Positions 52,201 through 62,840 of a DNA stretch of 64,000 bases are shown here, piece after piece (position 1 is the stretch's first letter; every line of letters starts with the position of its first letter). The DNA is taken from contig NC_039506.1 of NCBI RefSeq assembly GCF_003672135.1, positions 16,554,001 through 16,618,000 of the forward strand, in the 5' to 3' direction. The stretch comes from Ooceraea biroi (taxonomy: Eukaryota > Arthropoda > Insecta > Hymenoptera > Formicidae). The translations under genes and the position numbers were made by a program. Under the pieces are notes generated by a model. The model was not told the origin of the DNA. It did not search any database and saw nothing but the letters and a program-made list of their open reading frames with translations.

Positions 52201-54879
52201 TATCAGGTTAACGTTCATGCTGATCCCGCGGTCTGGGAAACAGTTTACGAGCGGCGCGTTTCATAGTCGCTTTTTTACGACGTGCACTCCGACCCCAAGA
52301 AATTTTTCGTGGCACGGGTTAAGGAACACGACGTTTTTACGAGGATCTAACAAAGTTGCCGGCGCGCTGCCTTCGTTAGAGTGGAAACCGACGCGGCATC
52401 AGGCCTTAACGGCCTTTCTCGAGATAGTACGATCCGAATCCACCACTATAAAACCTCGCATAATCATCTTTGTTGGCCGAACGAACTAGCAGCTTGCTAA
52501 TTGCCGCTCTTTTATGATCCGTTGTCGGTTGCAGCATTGTCGATGAGTCAGGTGTAACACAGTGACACAATGTATTAAAGGATAAAAAGAATATAAAACG
52601 AGTCACTTGAATGGGACCGTTAATGCGGCGCCATAAAATGCCTCGTTTCTTTAAATAGTACACACTGATGGCTGCTACTGACGAGACAATGCGCATCTGG
52701 GAGTATGAGTATAACGAACGTTTCATTCAATATCGTTTAGACTCAGTTTCATGAAATTATTCCATCTTAATGTCACAGGAAACAGTAGCGCATTTTGAGG
52801 AGACATGCATGTGCATTTATTTCGGAAACGTTTAGGAAAAGTTTCGACTATTTATATCTTCTGGTTTAATGGGCTCTAATGGAATGTTAAATGCTTAATT
52901 CCGTTCAATTACGAGAACATTTTTATCGTCGACGGCACTCTGACGTTCGTGCAATTTGCAATATTTTTATGCCGTTTTCAAGGCACTTTTCCTGCGCGAT
53001 GCGACGCAACATTCTTCCGTCACGCGAACGTGCATTTTGCAGAGATCTAGTACCGAATACCATTCTTGTTCATCTTATCGATCCTTCAAGGATGTCTCGT
53101 AGAACTGTTACGCCCAGACCGGTCTCGATGTAGGCCACGTATTCTTATTTCTAAGGTGACAATATTTATGCGTGACTGAAGGAAATTAGTTTCGCGAGAA
53201 GTAATTATCGTAATTAACAACTAACTCGTTACTTCATCCTCGAATACCGACGTCTTTCTCAAACCGTGTCCATATCCGTGCACGTCTCGGTCATCGCGTG
53301 ATTTCCTCGATGTTTCAGTCCGCTTTGGATTGATTTCGCGAAAAATGCGCGAGGGACGTTCAAACTTGCAACTTTCTTCGCGCAGCAATCCTCTTTTCAA
53401 GCCCCCGTCATCGTACCTAACGGCGGTGCCGAAATGCTCGACTGTAAGGTCATCCGGCTAGTATTACGCGCAGGGATCACGTTCCCCAGACGAGAAACGG
53501 ACTCGGTATACAATAATCGGAGATACGTGCAGCCATTGATAACACCATCGTCATCATCGTGCGATGTAATAAGCATGGAGAGTCCCCCCACGTCGTCGCC
53601 ACGTAGCCTCGAGGAGTCCACAGACGTCCAAATATTATCAGGCCGATTTCATCGGTCCGTCGTTCTCCGCTCCTCCACGTCGCTCTTCCGCGAAAGGATT
53701 CGTTTAGAGGGCCAAAGGAACGGAGATACAAACATTGTGAGACGAGAGAGATACGGGAGGCGTGCGGACAGAGTAGTTCATTCTATCGCATCCGTATCGT
53801 GCCGGAGACAGTACGATATCGTCCGCTATTCGTTTCCTCCCCCTCATATTATGTAATCGATCCTGTTGCCGATACTATGAATCGCGGTCACGTCGATTAC
53901 CGAGAATCGCACGGTAACAAAGAGAAAAAGAGAGAGAGAGAGAGAACGGATTTAAAGCTACGCGCGCGTTTCCGGCCTTTCCGCGTGCGGTGTTCTTCAT
54001 CGTGACGATTGAGACGTGAGAATTACCCTGTGTCACAGAGTACGACGCGACGCGTATACAAGCTGTATCTTTGTTTTTACGTCCGCTTGATTATGCAAGC
54101 GACACCCGCTCCGTGACGAAGCAACAGCTCCGAGATTAAATTTACATCTTACCCGGGTAATTATATTTGTTGCTGAAAAACGCGTCGTCAGAGGCCTTCA
54201 GAGAGTTTCCGAGAGTCACCTCTTCTCATGTATATTTGCCCTCCTCTGTGGCGCATCGTTCCCAAATGAACTCTCGAATTGATCTCCGATTTAGCCCTCG
54301 TTGGATTTAACACCGTTGGAATTTCGGGCTCGTTTCTCGCAAACTAATCGCCCAGGTTTGAGGATTAATGGCGGCCAGGTCGCGGCGACCCCATTTTCTC
54401 TCGCGTTCTACAGTACGTCCCGCACAAAATGGCGTCGCACGGTGAAAGTTTCGCCGCGGACAATAGACGGCCCGAGCGGAATGGGAGCGAGAAGATCCCG
54501 GAGTACAACCGTTTGTTAAACGATGTGTGCACGAGGTGCACGAAACCGGGAGGAGAGTCCGACTCCTGCAACACAATGGCGCGCTTCCGAGGGGTACGTC
54601 TGGCTATTGACGCAACATGTCGGTCAGACCAGAACGGAGTCAAAGACGTGCCACCCAAGATTCACCCCCTCTCTCTCTCTTTCTCTCTCTCTAATCTCTT
54701 TCTCCATATCGATAGAACTCCTTTCGCCCTTCTCTTGTTCTTTTTTCATCCCGCATCCTGGAACCCTTACCCGGCCCCTCCCCCAGCATTCTCTATTCTT
54801 TCTCGCTTGCTCTCGTCGGGTGCACGCACCGCCGCGCACACGCGCGCACCACAGCACGTGGTTGGCCGGGTTCACCTGC

Positions 54880-55250
54880 GCGCGTAAAAGGAGGGAACCA
54901 ACGCCAGGCATCCCGGTGGCACCTGCATCGTGCCGTTGTCTATTCCGCCGGGTCGCACGGGTCGGTACGCCGGGAGGGAGAGGAAAAGGGGGAAACGATA
55001 TTGGCGGAGTGGGGCGGCTTGGTGGACGAGGAGAGGAGAGGAGGAGCGGAGTCGCGAGGACGAGGAGAGGCAGGCGGAGGGAGGGCGGCATTTCCTTATT
55101 TCAAAAACGATTCAGAAGTTCCTAGTAGGCGGAGCCACGGTACGGCTAGACGCGCCGCCATTGGCTGCGCTAATGTCTAATATATCACGACATAACGGCC
55201 GGGGAACTGTTGTCCGCGATTCTGTCGGCGAATTATAGGTGCCATAGTTA
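54880..55250. promoter_or_regulatory. CpG-rich, purine-rich segment with inverted CCAAT box
   Basis: GC- and CpG-rich sequence with many GGG and GGAGG runs (about 54,970-55,090) is followed by CGCCATTGGCTGCG (an inverted CCAAT motif, about 55,152-55,165), roughly 650 bases upstream of the OD2 exon. This resembles an alternative promoter or enhancer rather than ordinary intron, but no TATA box or recognised initiator is clear. Confidence 0.3.
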
Positions 55251-55898
55251 CTATTTTCTTCGCCATCGATCACTCGTCCTCCGCGCGATTCCCCTGCGAC
55301 GATTCTTTTGCGCTGCCTCCTTCGCGCGCGCGTCGACGATATAGGATATTAACCCCGTAGAATGTGTACGTTTCTTCACGCTTTTGTGGGTCAATCGGAT
55401 CAAGTCTCAGCTCTTCGACTGTTCCGACACCGATCGAGATCTCGCGTGGACATTCTCATTGCCAATCATTTTTCTTTCTAGAAAAACGCAGTCGAGTTTT
55501 GAAGGGAAGGGGTTTCGTGAAATTTAAGAGTGAAAACAAATTGGCTAAAATCGACTAATGTCTAATTTGTAAGCGTTGATCGATGGCTTATTGAACCGAT
55601 TGGCATGTAGAAGAGATCTCGTTGCGGTTCTTTGTGCATGTAGAAAATGACAGAACACGAATTTGTCGTAGATAACATCGTGTTAAATAATGAATGCCGC
55701 GCCGAGAGAGGCCGCTCGCTCGCGTTGAAATCACTTAAACGCAAATCACTCGATGCGAAGAAAAACAGGTGTACGACTAAAAGTAGGCATTAATTTTAAT
55801 AAGATTAATTAATTCCTTGAATTTCGATGCTTGCGCACGCTGTTTGCTTATTCAAAAGGTGTTGATCGCAATATCTGATTCTCATGTTTTGGTTTTAG

Positions 55899-56057
55899 GA
55901 GACATTAACGTTTTAGCGAGGTACTGTTTGGAGCAATTGCGCCATTTGTCCTACGTCCAGCCGTTTTCTCTCGCCCACACTCTCCTTAGAATTATCGACG
56001 ACTTTGATGAGTGCTCAAAACAAGACATAAACGAAGCTATGAGCCGCATATCTTACG
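55899..56057 (+). CDS. dsx: doublesex, OD2 dimerisation-domain exon (exon 4)
   Basis: The exon begins after CATGTTTTGGTTTTAG and ends before the donor GTAAGA at 56,058, with phase 1 on both sides, matching exon 3. It encodes 52 full codons plus split codons. The line LEQLRHLSYVQPFSLAHTLL, then RIIDDFDECSKQDINEAMSRI, aligns with the UBA-like OD2 of DSX (fly LE..KLLEKF..PWELMPLMYVILKDADANIEEASRRI): same Leu spacing, Pro before the second helix, I-I-x-D, and D-I-N-E-A-x-x-R-I. OD2 mediates dimerisation, and in flies the common part ends right after this RRIEEG, as here at SRISYG. The loop after I-I-D-D is about four residues longer than in fly. The common protein would be about 173 residues. Confidence 0.75.
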
Positions 56058-56146
56058 GTAAGATGCACATCAGTTTATTCAATATTGTAGATAGACTATT
56101 TCGACGAACTGATGAAGCTGGCACGCGTATATATACGCGCGTCTGA
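56058..56146 (+). CDS. dsx: Possible unspliced sex-specific tail of dsx
   Basis: If the donor at 56,058 is not used, the frame runs on for 28 codons (KMHISLFNIVDRLFRRTDEA, then GTRIYTRV) and stops at 56,144-56,146. The length is close to the 30-residue female-specific tail of fly DSX, and the amphipathic, basic first half could extend the OD2 helix. If the donor is used, the nearest phase-compatible acceptor is TTTTCGTAG ending at 56,207, giving a different short tail that stops at about 56,326. Either could be a sex-specific end; neither shows the N-E-Y-S type motif expected of a female exon. Confidence 0.3.
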
Positions 56147-57015
56147 GTCGTCTAATTTGAATTTATATCATAGAAATATTGATCCTCGAATTTTTCTGTT
56201 TTCGTAGCTACGATAATTCATCTCCCGAAAATTACTCGTCAAACTACTGTCCGGGACATGATTGTAGTATTCATAATTATGCATTCGACAGATCGATTTT
56301 TATTTATCTATTTTCTGTTTCCACCTTGAATTGTTTACGCAATCGTGAAATTTTCATTGACATCGATCTGCTCTTTTCAAAGTACTGAAAAATCTATGAT
56401 TTTCGATAACGGCATATATTTAGTAACAAAATTGCCGTAAAAGTAACGATGAAAGCAACAACGAGAAACTGTTTTTAATTACACCACGGTGAAGATACAT
56501 GTTCTGTAAATTTTGTAATCGAGACTAATACACAACACAACTGGAAGATATATCGGACATTCGTGGATATCGCAGCGGTCAATTATAGTTGGCACAAGTG
56601 GATCGGGCGTGTTCGTTTTCCATTCTCGAGAGCTCTGCTAATGGAGTGAATCGACTTGAATTTCATTAAAATTCGGCATATAAATATTTGAGAACCCGAG
56701 AATGCACTGTTATCCGCGCACGAACGTCCGAATAAATGACGATCACGCTCGAGATGATCGTGACACGCCAAGATAATTATGGGGGAGATAAGAGGTGGTG
56801 GTAAGGGAAGTATCAATGGGGCATCTTGCGGTATCCTCGTCTCGGAAGAAAACTTTTTGGTCCCATCACGGAAGATACCACCTCGCCGAAGAACGCGTAA
56901 ACACGAGAACCTGTTTGGTATCGCGCTGTGAGATGCGCTTCAAGTATGCAAGTATCCCACGACGAGCGCGAGTCCTACATACGCCCGACGTTTTTATAAT
57001 TTCGCTGCCGACTTG

Positions 57016-57018
<3 letters not shown>

Positions 57019-57070
<52 letters not shown>
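57019..57070 (+). repeat. Perfect (TC)26 microsatellite
   Basis: Fifty-two bases of uninterrupted TC, the longest perfect dinucleotide run in the window. CT is on the + strand, opposite to the tracts of the first 25 kb. Confidence 0.97.
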
Positions 57071-57078
<8 letters not shown>

Positions 57079-58974
57079 GGAGTGATACGCTTCGCAGAAA
57101 ATTTCTCGTCTGCTTTCGCACGCACGCGAGTCCCAGCGAGGATCATGTACACCTGAAGATCACATCTTTCTGCACCGGAAAATATTGCAAATGAGATACT
57201 TGTGCTGCTCGCTCAAGTTGCCAACAATTTTATACAATTCTACAATCGGAATTGTCAAGGAGCAACAGTGTCCAGATCATATCGACATTTGAAGAACGCC
57301 GTTTGTCGCTCACACTGCATTTCACAACTGGTTTCCGCATATTTCACAAAATTATATAAATAATACGCAGTGAAGCAAGTCTCAGTAGTGAGATAAATAC
57401 ATTTCCGGGTATCTTGCCCCGTGACGAATGTGTAAAGCGACGTGGAGGTGTAAAGGTGCGACTGCACCTCGACGATGGAACCTGCCGCTGAAGAAGGGTC
57501 ATGAAGATCAATGAATTGCGAGAATCCAGCTTGAGTGATTCGTGTGGTTGGTGCACTTTATGCGCGGCTAAATCGGTACGATCGTGCTCGTACGCTCTGA
57601 CGTACAAAGTAACGTGCGTTACCGTAGCCACTTATCGCTTAAAATACTCTCCGTCGAGCGCGCGTGCACGCTCCAAGTGGGAGTCGTTACCGGATATTTC
57701 TGCAATTATAATATAATGTAGCGGCGATTACACGACGTCCCTGCTGCCGACTACTAAATTCCGCCGCTGGATACCGGCCAACCGAAAATGATTTTCGCCA
57801 TTGCGTCGCTGGTCTTTTCGGTCGTCACTCTCAAGGTCGCCGTTTGGAATCAGCCGATTCCAAGCGCGGAAGATTTGCAATCCCACACACGCAAATGATG
57901 ATTTTAAAAGCATTCGGAAAGAAAACCGATCATTGAATCAATTCGCTTCAAGATCGACGAACACCTCGAAGATTCGAGTTTCGGTGGCAAAAAGGGCACC
58001 GAGATCGAGCGATAAATGAAGTAGATCCGGTCGTGGATTATCCCGAAGCGAGAGAAGCGGCCCAAGGCGTCGGAGAAAGGTACGATGTTTTTGCTAACCA
58101 TAGCCGTGGATAATCAATGTGCTCCGACAAAACCTTCCTTCCTACCTTGTAAATCGCTTCGGTTCCGGATCACTGGTCATTTCGCCTAGAACCGTTGCGA
58201 GTTACTTTATTGGACGACCGACAATCCGCGGCGGTGCTAAATTTGTAATGTCGCACTCGGCAATGAAATTGTCGGCGATTCGTATCGCAATCAGCCACGT
58301 GACGCGCACATATCTGATCAGCCTCACGATGCAATCTCTCGTAGAAATGTCACTGCGTACGACGTAATATCTCCCGTGGCTCGCGGGCGCTGATCGCGTC
58401 TACGCGATAGTTACGTTGCTTATTTTCTTGTTGGAATTTAGTATTAAAAATGAAATGCCAGACAAATTCAGCTGCTCCCTTTCTCAACCGCGCTTTGGAA
58501 TCATCGCGGCACTCGTGGATTCCCAATACTGAATTTGTCATGCATTTCGAGAAAAAATCGAGACTGTCATTTGTGCAGCTTTTGTCATTTTTAGCAGCGC
58601 ATGTGCCGCATCGATTAAGACTTTCACCGTGGCAAGCACAGTGCGGATGATCAAAGCGAGTTATGTAAATGGTGGTCACGGTGAAAGTGTTAAGCCTTAA
58701 AATCGAGAATCCGTTAAGATTCGCTTAAAGTAGTCCGAAGAATATCGGTGGCACGTGCCTTCGTAGTAGAATTTAATAACAAACTCTTTACTTTTCGTGA
58801 CGTCCCCCTCGAGAAGAGATCCTTCTGAGGAGGCACGTTAGTATAACTAAGAAAAAAAAAGAATCAGCACAATTTGTTAAACAGTCAGTTTGACTACCGA
58901 TTGCTCTACCTAATCATTATAAATCGCTTGAGCCACCTACTGATAAAACCCAATGCCTTAGGGCTTTGTCGTTT

Positions 58975-59060
58975 ACAGCACTTGTTTCGAGAGACTCGTA
59001 ATGAGCGGTAAATGCGTACAGCACTTGTTTCGAGAGACTCATAATGAGCGGAAAATTGTC
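58975..59060 (+). repeat. 43-bp tandem duplication
   Basis: Two head-to-tail copies (58,975-59,017 and 59,018-59,060) beginning ACAGCACTTGTTTCGAGAGA. They differ at one base in the first 34 and diverge in the last few. Confidence 0.9.
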
Positions 59061-59274
59061 AGAACAGATGAGTGTTAAATTATTATTTATTATCTCGGTT
59101 TGCATAAATTAAGGCTTTCATTAAGACGTCCGTGGCTTTTGTATCTTTATTATTGTTAAACCAAGCAAACAGTAAGTTACCAAGTAAACGGCAATACTTA
59201 TTTTATGTTTCCATTCCTTTCATATTTTAATAGCCTCTCCCGAATTCAAGAGAATCGATGCAGTTTTCGATGTT

Positions 59275-59294
59275 GTTTGTCCGGTCGGACAAAC
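59275..59294. repeat. 20-bp near-perfect palindrome
   Basis: GTTTGTCCG-GT-CGGACAAAC: two 9-bp inverted halves around a GT centre. It could be a dimer binding site. Confidence 0.7.
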
Positions 59295-61789
59295 GGCTGC
59301 ATTTAAAATCGACGCAGAAAGTGACATTCCAACGACGGTCGCACGAACGAATGATTAACAGTTTCATACGGCGTAGCGTCCAGTGCCACTTACTAACGTT
59401 ACGTTATTAATAGCTGATAGCTGGTATGCAGAGCTGGAAATTTGCGCGAATGTCAAGCATACTGCGACGCGAAACTCGGCAAAGTAACTCAACTATTAAC
59501 ACGTCAACGTACAAATGCCAATCAAGAGATGACGAAATTTCTCTTGATTAAACGCAGACTACGATCGACACGATCCAATACTGAATATTACGCGGAGTAC
59601 GAATCGATCAGATCTTATGGGGTTGCTTGACGTCCTGATTGATCGGATCAATTGCTACCGACACCTTGATGATCTCTCCAGGGCGTCTCTTAGTGAGCGT
59701 CTTGATCTATGGGTGCGCGTGTCGGACGCGCCTAAACGCGTCGGAATGATACTCCGTTAAATAGAGAGTGTCCGCACCTCCGCGCACGTGTCAGAGATTA
59801 ATGACGCTCCTGCTTGCAGAGGTGAAGCGACGAGGATGCATCGCCGCGCAAGAAAGGAACGGTAACCGGCAAGGTGCAGCCACCAACGACTGCCGGTCTG
59901 CTGTAAATAATGAGTCAGCGATACTAATGTGCGCACGGCGATTGCCTTAATTGCTCGCACATATCAATGCGGTCGCCGCCACATAGTTAGCGCGAGCGTA
60001 AAGCGCGCGCAAAGTAATCGCCGCGCAACAATGCCGCCCGATTACGGCCAGCAGCCGGTCGTAAATCGAGTTGTTCTCGGTCGTTTTGACCGTCATCTTC
60101 AGACTTCGTCATCTCATCTCGCTTACCTAGAAGGATTTCTTTTTTTATTCCTCTAGGCTTCCGGTCAATCCGCTTCGAACAGCCGCTCCGTCCGCGGATC
60201 GACAACGAGCGAAAAGACGCGCGAGGATGAGAGATACGGGAACGGGCGACATCGCGATATGCGATATGGTTGGGGAAATTTTTTGTCGATCCTCGCACGT
60301 CGTGTCGATCGTAGGTGCGTGAATCGAAAAAGCTGCAAAAAGTAACGGCTGTCAGAAGCCGCGGAGCGACGCTCACGTTTTCTTGATGTTTTCTGGTCGA
60401 AAGTGCAAGGCTGAATGAATACGTGCGTTTCGAATGACGGAGGCCTTGACCGTAGCTATCTATCGAAGATCGAAAGGGCAGATACTGGCGTTACATAGAG
60501 ATTATTCTTTATATTGTAATTGCAAATATGCATTGCAGCGTGATTGCGACGGCATCGTTGAAAACCCTCATAGCACGATGTTTGCGGAACACGACATGAC
60601 AAGGCATGACACGTTTTTGCATGCGACGAACTGTGATGAACATGTGATCGAGCGATGCACAGAATCGAGAGAGAGAGAGAATTAACGCGTCCACGTGTGC
60701 GCGCGTGGTGCGCGCACGTACACGTTCAAGAGTTTTATTTAAGGCTTACGTAATGCCGTGCCGCGTTTGCACGAACACGCGAAACTGAATGCCACGAGCG
60801 AATAGATAATTATCGCGTTTGAATTTTCCGCGTCGGTCGCCGGCATCGCGTTCGCGACTTCCTCGATGCGCGCGATGGAAAGCGTCGCACATGCATTATT
60901 CGCACGTCGAGACGGGTTCGTCGTTACAACGGGGGAGAATCGGTCAGTTAACATTCATAATTTTATTCGCAATTGTCTATAGCTCGTAATTCAACTATAA
61001 CAGCAACGTCAAATTGGCTAAAACGTTCCTTAAACGTTACGAGCGCCCTTTACAACCCTTTAAAGGAAAATGACGATTGAGCATAGAGCACTACATCGGT
61101 GACTATATTCTCCATATGTTGAAAGCATTACTTCCGCACTGCGCATATATAACACGCGTTAAAACTTTTTCTATTTTCATGTTTAATGTCACTTGCTCGT
61201 CGGTAAATTACGTGGCACGATAATGCGTCCGCATTAGCATATAATGCCACAAACCTCGACTCGTACTTTGACTTTTAAAGGTAACGTGAACATGACTTAA
61301 AATTGAACTTGTTTGTTATTTGAAGGCAACGTTCTCCTTCATTTGTTGTCAGGGTTTTTAATGTGGCAATACGCGGTTTCCGCGCGTTTTACGTGACACA
61401 GCTGGACAAAGAAAACGTACGATGATAGATATTTTTATTTTTGAGTAAAAAATGGATTCTTGGTAAAGGAGTACGCACAAGTACACAAAAACGTAATTGC
61501 GCGATTTGTTGACGTCGGGATGAACTGACAATCTCACGCGCGACAACAAAGTCTGCAGCGATACGATCGCGCCGCAATTAATTAGAGTGACTAGTGCCGT
61601 GTAATTATTCGGCTGTCAGACGCCGGCGGAGTCGTCGATTCACTTGATTGCATTGTTCGAATTAAGCAATCACGTGAAGTAGTGTCGATGTCATGGTTGC
61701 ATCGTGTGTCGAATGTAAATCCGCCTCTTAAAACACTGGCCGTTGGGAAACTTGTTAGTGATGGATCAATTATCGCGATTTCATCATAA

Positions 61790-62840
61790 TCAATTGCTCA
61801 TTGCGTGACGTTCGGGATCGCAGCAAAAAGTTACACAAACCGACGTCGAATTGCAGGGTTGATTTTGAAAGACAGACCGAGACTCCAAGTCGCGAGGAAC
61901 GGAGCGGAGAGGCACGACTCTTCAGACATTCAAGCACGCCAGCGTGTAAAGAGAAGTGATTTTTATGGAAAAGTTGCAGTGAAGAGGAACGTGGGCGTCG
62001 CGCCAGATTTTCTCCCAAAAATTGACATCCACGCGCGCGCGCGCGCGCGCGGCAAGCGTGACCGCGCCAATCCGTTCCGCACGACGACGACGACGACGAA
62101 GATATTTCGCGCTTCCCGCGGATTTCTCGGGAACCTGTTGCACGCGACATGTCTCCACTTTCTCGGTCCGTCTGGCAAGAAACGGGACGCGGTCACGGAC
62201 GGAATTAGATGGACTGCGCCGGCAGCGATGTCGCGCGGATCTTTTTCGGTATCGTTTATAGCGAGGACTCGCGCGGCGTGCGACATTTACAACTTTTGCA
62301 TACTGTTGCGAGAGCGACCACACATTTGTGTCCACCTTGGCACTCGCTCTTCCCTGGCACTCACGCGACGTGGCGTGCGAGGAGATGTCCGCGGGCGGAC
62401 GCACGCGGACGACGAGGATTGCGTGCGTGCGGAGTGCCGGATGATAATCACCGCAACCCTTTTCGTGTCTAGAATCCTGCCCCCCGGAATTAACAGCGCG
62501 AGGCGAGCTGGACCAGTCGGCCGATACTCGACTTTGCACCGAGACGGGACAGAATTCGCACTTAGGGAAACGTTTGCCAACATTTGTCGGCGGTGATGTT
62601 TTCCGCAAGTGCGCGATTTCATTATAATCGCGATTCATGAAATTTATCGAGAGAAATTTTAGAGGAGAAGTGTCTCCCTCGCCGAGGGCGACCGCGTGAT
62701 ATTGGTTTACTCGCGTCCGTTTGATCGCGCGTGGAATTAAAGGAGCTAGCTCGCTCGTTCGGTTGTTTGGCGCGCGTGTGAAATAGAGCGAGAGATATCG
62801 CGCGAGATATAATAAATGGCGGGAGAGAGAGTAGCGCAAG
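61790..62840. other. CpG-rich segment with long open frames on both strands
   Basis: Open frames of 263 codons (+, 61,805-62,596) and 305 codons (-, 61,922-62,839) overlap here. Both are Arg/Ala/Ser-rich and contain runs from CG and GAC repeats (for example 62,030-62,100). Neither shows a domain, and such frames are expected where CpG-rich DNA has few TA-rich stop codons. The segment may instead be a CpG-rich promoter, possibly for a gene beyond the window. Confidence 0.35.

Larger units (their letters stand above)
40445..55898 (+). other. dsx: dsx intron 3 (about 15.5 kb)
   Basis: From the GTGAGT donor at 40,445 to the GGTTTTAG acceptor ending at 55,898. It is mostly unremarkable DNA, with (CT)n tracts at 41,576-41,604, 47,162-47,188 and 54,667-54,700, GA runs at 44,520 and 53,931, a 27-bp tandem duplication at 46,388-46,441, a truncated Penelope-like element at 48,721-49,180, a 13-bp triplication at 49,235-49,270 and a CpG-rich segment at about 54.9-55.25 kb. 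ORFs of up to 200 codons occur in its GC-rich parts, none with a domain I recognise. Small extra coding exons could hide here, but none is required for phase. Confidence 0.6.

Noticed and set aside
54523..55125. 200-codon + strand ORF and 155-codon - strand ORF before the OD2 exon
   Set aside because: Built from (CT)n and purine-rich GC sequence, with no domain and no phase link to the OD2 exon.
59442..59630. Possible female-type dsx exon (EYYAEYESIRS)
   Set aside because: It resembles the E-Y-S pattern only superficially, with no good acceptor in the needed phase and no N-L-N-I/D-G continuation.
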